Positions 25,814 to 34,702 of a stretch of DNA of 64,000 bases are shown here, one piece after another; position 1 is the first letter of the stretch, and each line of letters starts with the position of its first letter. The notes below the pieces were generated by a model that was not told the DNA's origin, ran no database searches, and saw only the letters and a program-made list of their open reading frames with translations. The stretch spans positions 62,001 through 126,000 of the forward strand of contig JAFYKY010000010.1 of NCBI GenBank assembly GCA_017537345.1. The letters run 5' to 3'. Position numbers and translations under genes: made by a program. Origin of the DNA: Clostridia bacterium (GTDB lineage: Bacteria; Bacillota; Clostridia; Oscillospirales; CAG-382).

Positions 25814-27742
25814 TTATTGCGCCGAAACCTTGTATTCCGACTCATTGATCTTGTTGCAGGTATAACCGTCGGCAAGATAATCCTTGACATCACTGCCGTA
25901 GGTACCGCCGGTTATGGTAATGGTAGCCTGATACGCATCACCCACGGGGAACTGTCTTACTGCCAGACCGGAAACAGAAGTAACAACGGTATTATCGCCG
26001 GAAACGGTAACTTTTGTTTCCCAACCCGTATAATTGGCTTCAAGATATATTCCGTCGCAGGTTTCTGTCCAGCCGCTCATCGGCAGATCATTGGGATCAT
26101 CGGGCAGAGGATCGGGATTTGTTCCGGTGCCTTTGACCGTAGAATTAATTACGTTTACAGATCCGCCCTTAACAACAATGCCGCTTTTTCCCTCTACCGT
26201 GCTGTCCGCAACGTTAAGGTTACTGTCCTTTGCGGGGAAATAAACTCCCGCGTAATATCCCGTAATTTTCGAACCTGCGGTTATGTTTATATCAACTCCG
26301 TAATAGGTTCCGTTACAAAGAATACCCGTGTATTTTTCGCCGATGATGGTACAGTTTTCTATGGTAATTTGGGCATTTTTTTCGGAATCTCCGCGGTTTG
26401 CCTTGATCCACAGACCGTCTTCAAAGGCAGTTATCGTACAATCGGTAAGATGAACGTTTGAATCGCATCCCAAATTGTTGAGATAATCGAAAACTTCGAT
26501 TCCTTCGCCCACGTTGGTAATATCCACGGAATTCAATATCACGTTGGAGCCGTTGGCTGTTACGGCAGAAGCCGCCTGACCTGCGCCCTCGATATCGCCG
26601 TTGTAGATCATTACCGAAGAACCGGGATTTGCATCGATTATAGTAAGTGCGCTTGAGGTCAGCTTATGACCTCCCAGATCTATCATAGTAACGGAAGAAT
26701 CCGTTAAAACTACGGGCTGAGTAAGAGTAATATCGTTCGCCAGAGTAACTACGCTTATTCCTCCGCTGTTCAAAGCAGAAATAAAGTCAGCCTCCGTACT
26801 TACGAAGGTGCCCTGTTCCTTGCTGTTGACACCAGTAACCGTAACGCGCACGTTGCCCAACGGAGCGTTGTTCGTTCCCCATTCGGTATCCTCTGCCGCG
26901 GCGGTCTGTATTTCGCTGTAGCTGCACATATACGCCCACACGCCGTATCCGTCCTTAACTGCTACGGGATAATACCCGCCCGCAGTCTTTTGCGTTACGT
27001 CGATAACGCCTGCGTATCCGTCCGTTGCGGAAAACAGAGTAAGAAATTCTTCTGCCGTGGTGGTGCCGTCGATTGTCAGAAGGTTTCCATTTGCATCAAA
27101 GGTGGTCTTCATTTCGTCATAATCGTATTCGATAGGACGAATATACTCTTCCACCGTTACGCCGCCATTATTGGTGGCGGTGCCCAGAACGTAATATCCA
27201 AGCTTATCGTATACCCATTCCCATTTAAGAATGGGAGCGTTGTTGGAGCCTTCGTTAAGGTCAAGCTCGCTGTACGGAAAAGCCACGTAAGTATAACTGT
27301 TTGATTTGTTTATATAAATTTTTTCGATGTTTTCGCCGTTTCTCATCACAGAAGTATCTATGTAAAAAAACAGCTTGGATTTTAAAGCGGCCTGCGCAAG
27401 CTGATCCTTTGAAACGGTAACGCTTGCGGCTACGAGAGAGGCGCTTTCGTTTTTAAAGGACATGGAAACAACGCCGCTGTCCCCGGGCGCAATATTGAAA
27501 GAGCTGTCGTCCAAAACGATCTCGCCTTTAAAGTTCCACGTTTCGGCGGAAAAGGTAAGTCCTCCCGTTTGAACGACGTTGGTATGCCACGCTACCGTAA
27601 GAGCAAACACCAATACGACGGTGAGAACGATGGTAAGCACAACCAGCGCCGCGCGCCACAATATTCTCTTTTGTAAAACCTTTAAAAGGTTGAACGAACA
27701 CGGCAACGAGCTATTGCTGTTTCGGTTGTTCTGATTTGTCAA
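25814..27742 (-). CDS. SipW-type surface protein with right-handed beta-helix domain
   Basis: 642 residues from a TTG start, GAGGAG upstream, overlapping the peptidase gene by 32 bases. Membrane segment (about 29-52) then 'TVAWHTNVVQTGGLTFSAET', resembling the SipW-type pattern. An N-terminal beta-sandwich ('NIAPGDSGVVSMSFKNES') is followed by parallel beta-helix rungs from about residue 325 ('LANDITLTQPVVLTDSSVTM', 'SDSTVEG'-type turns: 'NLNVADSTVEGKSGIVVKGG'), as in pectate lyase-like folds. No catalytic residues of a lyase could be identified, so an adhesive or structural role is more likely. Confidence 0.78.
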   Translation of the reverse strand: MTNQNNRNSNSSLPCSFNLLKVLQKRILWRAALVVLTIVLTVVLVFALTVAWHTNVVQTGGLTFSAETWNFKGEIVLDDSSFNIAPGDSGVVSMSFKNESASLVAASVTVSKDQLAQAALKSKLFFYIDTSVMRNGENIEKIYINKSNSYTYVAFPYSELDLNEGSNNAPILKWEWVYDKLGYYVLGTATNNGGVTVEEYIRPIEYDYDEMKTTFDANGNLLTIDGTTTAEEFLTLFSATDGYAGVIDVTQKTAGGYYPVAVKDGYGVWAYMCSYSEIQTAAAEDTEWGTNNAPLGNVRVTVTGVNSKEQGTFVSTEADFISALNSGGISVVTLANDITLTQPVVLTDSSVTMIDLGGHKLTSSALTIIDANPGSSVMIYNGDIEGAGQAASAVTANGSNVILNSVDITNVGEGIEVFDYLNNLGCDSNVHLTDCTITAFEDGLWIKANRGDSEKNAQITIENCTIIGEKYTGILCNGTYYGVDINITAGSKITGYYAGVYFPAKDSNLNVADSTVEGKSGIVVKGGSVNVINSTVKGTGTNPDPLPDDPNDLPMSGWTETCDGIYLEANYTGWETKVTVSGDNTVVTSVSGLAVRQFPVGDAYQATITITGGTYGSDVKDYLADGYTCNKINESEYKVSAQ

Positions 27743-28433
27743 TTTGATTCAGCTCCTCAATAAGCTCGGCGCGTATCCTTTCGCGCATTTGTTCATAATC
27801 TTCGGCTTGCGTACCGTTAGCGGGTGTATTTCTGCCCGATGCGGTCTCCCGCGTTTCCAGCTGTTCGGATATCCTCTTAATATCCTGTTGCATGGTTTTG
27901 ACGTTATCACGAAGAATGAGCGTCAATATAAGCAATGCGGGAAAAGCTATGCAGGAAAGAAAACCGAATTTATTGGACAGAAAGTTCAAAACTCCGGAAA
28001 ACTTGCCGCTTCCCGATTGCCAAATTACTTTGCCGATCAGATTCTGTGCTGTAACGTAATAACCGTCAAGAGAAAGATTGGCATCTCCTTTGGTGACGAG
28101 CTGTAACGTTCCGTCCTCTGCTTCGATAATTTCAATAACTCTGTGAGTAATTATCTTACCGAGCATATCCGGTGATTTCGACCGAAAACAGACGACCTCA
28201 CCGATTTCGATATCATTCATTTCCGTTTCTTCGGAAAGGATAAGCGCGCCTACGGGTATTTCGGGCTCCATACTTCCGGTTACTACCTTGAAAAAGCTGT
28301 AACCGCCGATAGAAACGTATCCATTGCTCAGTACCTGAATAACAACGAAAAGGCAAACAAAAACAGATGCCACCAAAAGTACTGATACGATCAATGATAT
28401 TATTTTATTTCGAACGTTTTTGTCTTTATTCAT
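27711..28433 (-). CDS. sipW-like: SipW-like signal peptidase I, locus B
   Basis: 240 residues from the ATG at 28433, which overlaps the upstream stop (ATGAATAA). 'KVVTGSMEPEIPVGALIL' with Ser54, 'IITHRVIEII' with His97 in place of lysine, 'LVTKGDANLSLDG', a C-terminal membrane segment (about 145-165) and a coiled, charged tail. Same ER-type group as the locus A enzymes. It is coupled to the SipW-type subunit upstream and the beta-helix protein downstream, which are its likely substrates. Confidence 0.92.
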   Translation of the reverse strand: MNKDKNVRNKIISLIVSVLLVASVFVCLFVVIQVLSNGYVSIGGYSFFKVVTGSMEPEIPVGALILSEETEMNDIEIGEVVCFRSKSPDMLGKIITHRVIEIIEAEDGTLQLVTKGDANLSLDGYYVTAQNLIGKVIWQSGSGKFSGVLNFLSNKFGFLSCIAFPALLILTLILRDNVKTMQQDIKRISEQLETRETASGRNTPANGTQAEDYEQMRERIRAELIEELNQIDKSEQPKQQ

Positions 28434-29754
28434 AAATATCCTGAGTGCTTCCGGCAAGTTCTATGCTGATCGCAAAATCAACCGCCTCTGCCCCGGTACA
28501 ATCCACATCCTGTCCTTCGATCCAGACGAACATTCTTATCCTTTGGGGCACGTTTTTTTCCAGCTTGACTATACAAGTACTTTCGGCGGCGCCGCTGAGT
28601 CCCAAAGAGCTCATTTCCTCTGTATCAACTATATTTCCGCTTGCGTAATAGCTGTATAGATCCTCCGTATTGGTAACAAAGCTTCCCTTCGTTACGTAAG
28701 GTATAAAATTGCCTTGGAGATATTTATTATAGAGTGCATCCTTCGCTTCGGCTTCGGAATTGATATTCTTACCCGCAATGGCGGTACGGAACACCTCTTC
28801 AATACCTATACCTGCGCTTGATGCGGTCTTCCAGCTGTTTTTAAGCTGTACCGCAAGGGAATTACGGATATCGGCAAGGACTATCTTCCCGTCCGAATAA
28901 CCCAAGGAAGAGGTGATAACGTAAGTATTGTCCTCGCCGTTGGGATGTTGGTCTCCGTTAGGCTCGTAAATAGTAAAATTATAATCGCTTGAATACCATT
29001 TGCTGCCCCGTTCGCTGTAAGAGCCTCTTAATTTCTGGTATTGCTCCTTGTAGGTATAGCTCTGCTGATAATACAGCATGGTATTATCCGTTACGTAATC
29101 CGGATCAACGAGAAAGCCTACCCGTGCGGAAGCGGCGGTGGTTCCGGAGGTGGATTCGAGCGTAAAGCTTCCGTCGGCATACAGCGTAGGAGCCATAAGC
29201 TCAAGCAGATAGCTGCCTCCGTTTTCATCTCCCTCGGATACGCGGAGCGTACAATCCGAACCGGGAGAAACGACCCAGAAATCGAGATAAATATAATGTC
29301 CGTCTTTATCTTTTTTTTCGGTAAGGTTTGCGTATTCCAGCGTATCGTCCAGAGTGAATTCTGTAACGGGCTTACCCTCACCTACGCATGCGGTTCCGTT
29401 AATAACGGCTTCGTCAAGAATATCGTAATATTCCGGAATAAACCAATTTATTCCGTCTGCCGTGGAAACCGGCAAAAGTGCGCTTAATTGATTCAAATAA
29501 TCATACTGCTCAAACCGCGAGAAGTTCAACGTATCATCAAAAAATCCGGGATAATGATAGGTAGTTCCGTCCACGGTTTTGGAAATATCGGGCGCCATCA
29601 TAATAGTATTGCCGCCTCCGATAGTTATCTGTATTCCTTCAGCGATAGGCGCGGTGGAAATAGTCGTCCACGCATAACTGATGGTAACGACCATAACTAC
29701 CGAAATTATCAACGCCATAACGACGGCTATCAGCTTTAGGAGTGTTTTGTTCAT
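28426..29754 (-). CDS. SipW-type surface protein with C-terminal WxEGxDxDC motif
   Basis: 442 residues; start overlaps the upstream stop (ATGA). Hydrophobic segment, then 'ISYAWTTISTAPIAEGIQIT', the start pattern shared by locus B fibre proteins. A beta-rich body and the C-terminal motif 'VWIEGQDVDC' follow, shared with 34703-35725 ('VWLEGQDTDC') and 38058-39083 ('IWLEGDDPQC'). No anchor. Function inferred only from context: fibre or matrix subunit handled by the neighbouring peptidase. Confidence 0.78.
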   Translation of the reverse strand: MNKTLLKLIAVVMALIISVVMVVTISYAWTTISTAPIAEGIQITIGGGNTIMMAPDISKTVDGTTYHYPGFFDDTLNFSRFEQYDYLNQLSALLPVSTADGINWFIPEYYDILDEAVINGTACVGEGKPVTEFTLDDTLEYANLTEKKDKDGHYIYLDFWVVSPGSDCTLRVSEGDENGGSYLLELMAPTLYADGSFTLESTSGTTAASARVGFLVDPDYVTDNTMLYYQQSYTYKEQYQKLRGSYSERGSKWYSSDYNFTIYEPNGDQHPNGEDNTYVITSSLGYSDGKIVLADIRNSLAVQLKNSWKTASSAGIGIEEVFRTAIAGKNINSEAEAKDALYNKYLQGNFIPYVTKGSFVTNTEDLYSYYASGNIVDTEEMSSLGLSGAAESTCIVKLEKNVPQRIRMFVWIEGQDVDCTGAEAVDFAISIELAGSTQDIYE

Positions 29755-31634
29755 CTTTTGCTCATTCTCCTGTTGCGGTTCTTTGAACGGGCATCAATAA
29801 TTCGGCGGCGTTCATCTTCGCGGGCACGCTGTTCGGATAACTGTTTTTCCGCAAGATCGATTCTGAGCTTCATACGCCCTGAGAGATTCTTTTGGAAATC
29901 GGAAACCACGCGGGCGTAGGATTCCACAGCCAACAGATCCTGCATATGCTTTTCTGCACGGGCGGCGGCTTCCTGCTCCTCAAGCTGCTGCTTCAGGCGC
30001 TCCTCTTCCTCCTGCTTTTCGCGGCGAAGCTTTTCCTGCCGTTCGGCTTCCTCTGCCAACGCCTTCCGACGGGCTTCGAGTTCCTCCTGCTGCTGACGCT
30101 CGCGTTCTTCGCGGCGGCGGATACGGGCACGTTCAAGCTCTTCCTGCTTGAGCCGTTCGGTTTCCTCCAGAATATACGCGGCATCCTCGAAATCCTGACG
30201 AGCCACGGTTTCCAGCTGTCCGATCTCAGAACGCTCCTGCAATCTTTCCTCAAAATACTTTGCGAAACGCTCAAGTTCTTTACGGAACAGCTTGCTTCTG
30301 CGTCTGTCCTCCTGCTCACGCTCCATACGTTCGATAAGCTGTTTTTGTTTTTCAGCCTCTTGTTCCAAACGCAGCCGTTCCTTTTCTTCCTCGCGCTCAC
30401 GGCGTAAACGCTCTTTTTCTTCTTCCTTTTCTCGTTTGATCCGCTGTTCTTCCTCTTTTTTGCGTTTTTCCTGCTCCTCTACAAGACGGCGGCGTTCTGC
30501 CGCTTCCTCACGCATAAGCTGTTCTTTTGTCAGCTCCTCGATAAGGACCTTGCGTATCTCAACGTCGGGAAGATCGTAATCCTCTGTAAGCTCTTCTATA
30601 ATTTCTTTTATAAACTTGGGCTTGAGAGAACGTTTTTTCTCTTTGACCGGAGCGGGCAGACGTCTGTCCTTATCACGCTCCAGATGTCCCTTTAACACAA
30701 GATAATTAAACAGAACGTTGTGGAAGATATCCTTTTGGAAATTTTCGTCGACCACCGGATTTTGCTCTATGATCTTTATGGTATATCCGATATCGCCGTA
30801 TCCTTTAAGGAACTCCATCAGCACCATTATTGCGTGGTAGTTTTTGTTTTTCTTCAAGACGTTTGTCTTGGTTACCGTACCCTTTACTCTGGGGTACTTG
30901 GACATATGTCTTGCAAAATGAGAATTCATATTGGTAGCCAGGATACGGTAAAGTCTTGAAATACGTTCGAAAACTTCACGGTTTTTATCGTCCGTAGACA
31001 GTGCGTTGTCTATGTCACGGATATGAATAAACGTATCCATATGAACAAACTCGTTGGAGCTTGTCATATCGGTCTTTACCTTAAGCTTTGCGCCGAATTC
31101 ATCGCTCATAGCTTCGAAAAGGGCATCGTGGCGTATTTTCACGAACTGAAACGCCATTTCAAGGGTGGTGAAAACCACGCGGTTTTCATACACCTGACCG
31201 ATAGAATCCTCGCGGTATTTTTGCATAAGCTTGCTGGGGCGCACGTCGCCGTTTTCTTCGTTGAAATCCTCAACCAAAGATGTGTGAACCGCCAGATGGC
31301 GCACCACGTCGCTTCCCGTTTTTTTGACGTTTGCCACGTTAACGATAAGCTCGTCCTCGCGGATAACGTTACGGGGGGAGGCGATAATGTTCTGAAAGCC
31401 CGTAAGCGCGTTTTCAATAGCGTCTATCCAGCTCGTATCAACAAGCTTTTCCATTCGTCTGTTGGAAAACTGAATTTCGTTTTCTGCCTGGGCAACAGAC
31501 TGCATAAAATATTCGTAAAATTCAGTAGTTCCGAGAGCGCGCACAACACTTTTTACGTATTTTTTGTAAATTGGGTCTATGATGCTTACCGCAGATTGGT
31601 TTTCAACATCGGAAACCTTCTTTTTTGTTGCCAT
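29751..31634 (-). CDS. DUF2357-like coiled-coil partner of the McrB-like ATPase
   Basis: 627 residues, AGGAGGG upstream. The N-terminal 340 residues ('SIGQVYENRVVFTTLEMAFQ') resemble the DUF2357 fold that accompanies McrB-like ATPases in place of McrC. From about 345 to 590 it is an almost continuous Glu/Arg-rich coiled coil. No PD-(D/E)XK nuclease motif is visible. It is encoded 32 bases after the AAA+ gene and before the SipW-type subunit. Probably a cytoplasmic rod or scaffold driven by the ATPase. Confidence 0.7.
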   Translation of the reverse strand: MATKKKVSDVENQSAVSIIDPIYKKYVKSVVRALGTTEFYEYFMQSVAQAENEIQFSNRRMEKLVDTSWIDAIENALTGFQNIIASPRNVIREDELIVNVANVKKTGSDVVRHLAVHTSLVEDFNEENGDVRPSKLMQKYREDSIGQVYENRVVFTTLEMAFQFVKIRHDALFEAMSDEFGAKLKVKTDMTSSNEFVHMDTFIHIRDIDNALSTDDKNREVFERISRLYRILATNMNSHFARHMSKYPRVKGTVTKTNVLKKNKNYHAIMVLMEFLKGYGDIGYTIKIIEQNPVVDENFQKDIFHNVLFNYLVLKGHLERDKDRRLPAPVKEKKRSLKPKFIKEIIEELTEDYDLPDVEIRKVLIEELTKEQLMREEAAERRRLVEEQEKRKKEEEQRIKREKEEEKERLRREREEEKERLRLEQEAEKQKQLIERMEREQEDRRRSKLFRKELERFAKYFEERLQERSEIGQLETVARQDFEDAAYILEETERLKQEELERARIRRREERERQQQEELEARRKALAEEAERQEKLRREKQEEEERLKQQLEEQEAAARAEKHMQDLLAVESYARVVSDFQKNLSGRMKLRIDLAEKQLSEQRAREDERRRIIDARSKNRNRRMSKR

Positions 31635-31666
31635 TACACGCCCTCCTTCCTGAATTTATAAACGTA

Positions 31667-33235
31667 TTAATTATTTTTCTTAAGCAATTCTATATATGTT
31701 TTGCAGTGTACCATTACGTTTTTGCCAAAGGTTCTGTCCAAAAAGTTGCTGAATTTCGTAAGCTCGTCCTTCATAAAGCCGATACTGAGAGATTCAAACT
31801 TACGCAAAACCTTTTTTGCAACGATAAAGTCAACTGCCTGTATTTCGGTTCCGCCGCAAGCGATAAAGCAGGGCACGAATTCGCGGATCTGCTTCATAAT
31901 ACGGTTACCGAAAGCAAGACGGAAGTTTTTGATAACGTAATCGTTTACACTTTCCAGCTTTTGGATTATCTCTTCGGATATGGGGTAATCCTCTTTTGCC
32001 CGAGCAAACATAGCGTTAAGATGATCGGTGGAAATGTACACCGGCTCGGTATCCTCGCACTCAAAGGGGTCTGCGCGGCTGTCAAGGTCGATAGGAATAG
32101 CACGGTCATAAACCTTATCTGCAACAGCAAAAGTAGAGTCGTCGTTATTGATGGTGCCGACGAACCAAACGTTATTGCTTATCTGTACCGTACCGCCGTT
32201 TATAAGGCAGGGGTCGTTATCCCACACCGCGGTAACAACGTCGACCTTCCACTCATCCTGCAGCGGCATTTCCAGAATTGAAAGCATTTCCGCGAAGTAA
32301 TATTCAACACGGGCGATGTTCATTTCGTCGAGAATAACGATATGAGGATCTCTGAAATAATTACACTCGTAAATAGCGCGAAGAAATTCGGTTTCGGAAT
32401 ATTTTTTTGTAAATTCGTTGAAATAACCGTAAAGCTCGGTACGTTCACGCCAGGAAGGCTGAACGGACACGACGGTGGTATCCTTCTGAACGAATTTACC
32501 GAAGGCATAAGGCAAACTGGTTTTACCTGTACCGGAAATACCCTGAAGAATAATAATTCTTGTGGTTCCCATTGAAGCGATAAAATACCGCATCATATCC
32601 AAATCATAGTACAGTTTAAGACGCGATGCTGCATATTTACGGAATCTTTCGCACAGCTCTGCCAGAGTGATCTCTTCATCGTAATCGGGAGCGGTATATT
32701 CCGTCTTGTAATAATTATCCACACCGGTAAGTCTGAAGAAGCGGCTTTCGGAAGGATCTACGCAGGGAGAATCGAATCTGTTGCGGTTTGCGGAAGCAAC
32801 GTATTCCTCCTGCTCCTCTTCCCCTTCGGGCGGAGTAAGATCCAAAGGATTTTTTCCGCCGAGCTGTTCCACACGCATTGCCAGAAGTCTGTCCTTTTCG
32901 TAATTGGCGCGGACGAGATCTCTTTGAAGATGCTGAACCTGCTTTTTGAGTTCATCGTACTTTTTTGCGGGGACACGGAAACGGAATATCTTTTTTAACA
33001 GCACAATAACGCCGATAATAAGCGCGATAGCGAACACGAGCAAGATCGCGTTAACGACCAGCACCAATATCCAATCCGTGGTGGTGAAGGATTCATCGTA
33101 TTGTTTTATAAGATCAAATCTTTTTGGGAAATTAAACAACAAATTCAGACAATACCACAAAGATTTGAAAAACTCTGCGAAACCATCGAGAATATTATTT
33201 ATATCCTGGAAAAAATATCTTAAAAAATTATCCAT
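31667..33235 (-). CDS. Membrane-anchored McrB/MoxR-like AAA+ ATPase
   Basis: 522 residues. One membrane segment (about 55-80), a linker coiled coil, then an AAA+ domain: Walker A 'GISGTGKTSLPYAF' (from about 232), Walker B 'IVILDEMNIARVEYYFAEML' (from about 299; the DEMN form typical of McrB-like ATPases), sensor region 'FVGTINNDDSTFAVADKVYD' and arginine 'VYDRA'. McrB-type proteins use nucleotide hydrolysis to remodel partners. Its partner here is the DUF2357-like coiled-coil protein. The membrane anchor and lack of a nuclease argue against a restriction role. It sits in the middle of locus B. Confidence 0.88.
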   Translation of the reverse strand: MDNFLRYFFQDINNILDGFAEFFKSLWYCLNLLFNFPKRFDLIKQYDESFTTTDWILVLVVNAILLVFAIALIIGVIVLLKKIFRFRVPAKKYDELKKQVQHLQRDLVRANYEKDRLLAMRVEQLGGKNPLDLTPPEGEEEQEEYVASANRNRFDSPCVDPSESRFFRLTGVDNYYKTEYTAPDYDEEITLAELCERFRKYAASRLKLYYDLDMMRYFIASMGTTRIIILQGISGTGKTSLPYAFGKFVQKDTTVVSVQPSWRERTELYGYFNEFTKKYSETEFLRAIYECNYFRDPHIVILDEMNIARVEYYFAEMLSILEMPLQDEWKVDVVTAVWDNDPCLINGGTVQISNNVWFVGTINNDDSTFAVADKVYDRAIPIDLDSRADPFECEDTEPVYISTDHLNAMFARAKEDYPISEEIIQKLESVNDYVIKNFRLAFGNRIMKQIREFVPCFIACGGTEIQAVDFIVAKKVLRKFESLSIGFMKDELTKFSNFLDRTFGKNVMVHCKTYIELLKKNN

Positions 33236-33263
33236 ATCAACTTTCTTTTAAGGTGAATGGGAA

Positions 33264-34100
33264 TTATTCACCCTGTTCTGTTTCCTGTTGGCTTTCCTGC
33301 TCTTTTTGCTCCTGTGCGGCTTGCTGTTCCTTTGCCATACTTTCAAGCAGCTCTGCGCGCAGTTTTTCTCTGAGCTCTGCTTCCATTTGAGCGCGTTCCG
33401 CTTCCTTCTTTGCCTGTTCTTCCTGCTGTGCGGCGATAAGATCTTCGGTACGGCCGCGTTCCTGCTCGTATTTAATACGGTTCTTCACGTTCTGGTACTC
33501 AAACAGCACGCGGAAGAATTGAACGAGATGGTAAATAAAGAATATAAATACAGGAACTACAACAACAATAAGGAATCCGGTAGGAGTCTGCAAATAATCA
33601 AACACCTTACCTACACCGGAAATGTGGAAGCTGTATTTACCTATAATTTCGCTTTCGTGAACGGTAAGAGGGTCGACGGTGGTGTTATTATCACCCTGAG
33701 TTTCGAATATGAGATAATCGCCGCCATCATAAATATTTATAATACGGTGGGTATTAAGTACACGTTCGCCGTTAATAACTGTCCAATACGTAATGATATC
33801 ACCGGGGCGGAGATCGGCGGGATCTTTAACACCGGTAGAAACGACAAGGTCGCCGGGCAAGAGAGTATCTGCCATTGAGTTTGTCTGTATGGACAGTAAG
33901 CGCAGACCAAAAATATTGGGCGCGCCTTGACCGGATGAAGATACGAAGGAAACGTATGTAGCGATACCTGCAACAACGATGGCGATAACAAGCACAACGT
34001 TTATTATGGTGTTAAGCACCTTGCGGGGCTTACGCTGCTTTTTTTCTACTTTTCCTACGTTCACATTTGCTGTGTTTTGAACTTTTTCGTTTTTATTCAT
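33264..34100 (-). CDS. sipW-like: SipW-like signal peptidase I, locus B
   Basis: 278 residues from the ATG at 34100 (GGAGG six bases upstream); longer forms are unlikely. Basic N-terminus, membrane segment (about 30-50), 'LSIQTNSMADTLLPGDLVV' with Ser75, 'VLNTHRIINIYDGG' with His118 for lysine, 'FETQGDNNTT', a C-terminal membrane segment and a Glu/Gln-rich tail. The short peptidase at 34192-34683 is a close relative, nearly identical in DNA over the catalytic core, so this is a tandem duplication. Confidence 0.92.
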   Translation of the reverse strand: MNKNEKVQNTANVNVGKVEKKQRKPRKVLNTIINVVLVIAIVVAGIATYVSFVSSSGQGAPNIFGLRLLSIQTNSMADTLLPGDLVVSTGVKDPADLRPGDIITYWTVINGERVLNTHRIINIYDGGDYLIFETQGDNNTTVDPLTVHESEIIGKYSFHISGVGKVFDYLQTPTGFLIVVVVPVFIFFIYHLVQFFRVLFEYQNVKNRIKYEQERGRTEDLIAAQQEEQAKKEAERAQMEAELREKLRAELLESMAKEQQAAQEQKEQESQQETEQGE

Positions 34101-34191
34101 GGACATCCTCCATCCGTTTAATACGGAAATAAATTTTGGGGTGCGCGATATATTCAAAGCAGTATGCTTATTGTTTTTTGCTTTAATGGGC

Positions 34192-34683
34192 TCAGCCGCC
34201 AAAGCTGAATTTATATACGGAAACGATCTCTCTTTCGTGTACCGTAAGGGGGTCTGAGGTGGTATTGTTATCTCCATTTGTTTCGAAAATGAGATAATTA
34301 CCGCCATCATAGACGTTTATGATACGGTGGGTATTCAGCACCCGTTCGCCGCCTATAACAGTCCAATACGTAATGATATCGCCGGGACGGAGATCGGCGG
34401 GGTCGAAATCCGGATCGCCTATCAGATATGCACCTGATGAAAATTCGGGATACATAGAATCAGTCTGCGCTTGAAACACCGTGTAACCGAACAGTGTGGG
34501 AACACCGTTACCGGAAGTCATAACGTAATCACGGGTAAGTGTAAAACGCACTACCTCCACGGCGACCACCGCGGTAAAACACAAAACCAAAGCAAGCACG
34601 GCAGCGGTTACGGAAAGGAAAATAATTATTTTTTTGTTTTTCTTCTTTTTGGGACGGGCGGGAGTAATATTAGCATCCGTAAC
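34192..34683 (-). CDS. Short SipW-like signal peptidase paralogue with a non-standard start
   Basis: 163 residues if read from GTT at 34683, six bases after AAGGAG; the first usual in-frame start is GTG at 34599, which would remove half of the membrane segment. An ATG at 34676 lies in a different frame and would need a -1 slip at A7. The catalytic features survive ('AQTDSMYPEF', 'VLNTHRIINV', 'FETNGDNNTT'), but the protein stops at 'VYKFSFGG' before the C-terminal helix and tail found in its paralogue. A decaying duplicate, or a working minimal enzyme. Confidence 0.62.
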   Translation of the reverse strand, partial: VTDANITPARPKKKKNKKIIIFLSVTAAVLALVLCFTAVVAVEVVRFTLTRDYVMTSGNGVPTLFGYTVFQAQTDSMYPEFSSGAYLIGDPDFDPADLRPGDIITYWTVIGGERVLNTHRIINVYDGGNYLIFETNGDNNTTSDPLTVHEREIVSVYKFSFGG

Positions 34684-34702
34684 AGAATACTCCTTTTAAA
34701 AT

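Noticed and set aside
29751..33235. McrBC-type restriction system
   Set aside because: The ATPase is McrB-like, but no nuclease domain is seen in the partner, the ATPase has a membrane helix, and the neighbours are surface proteins.
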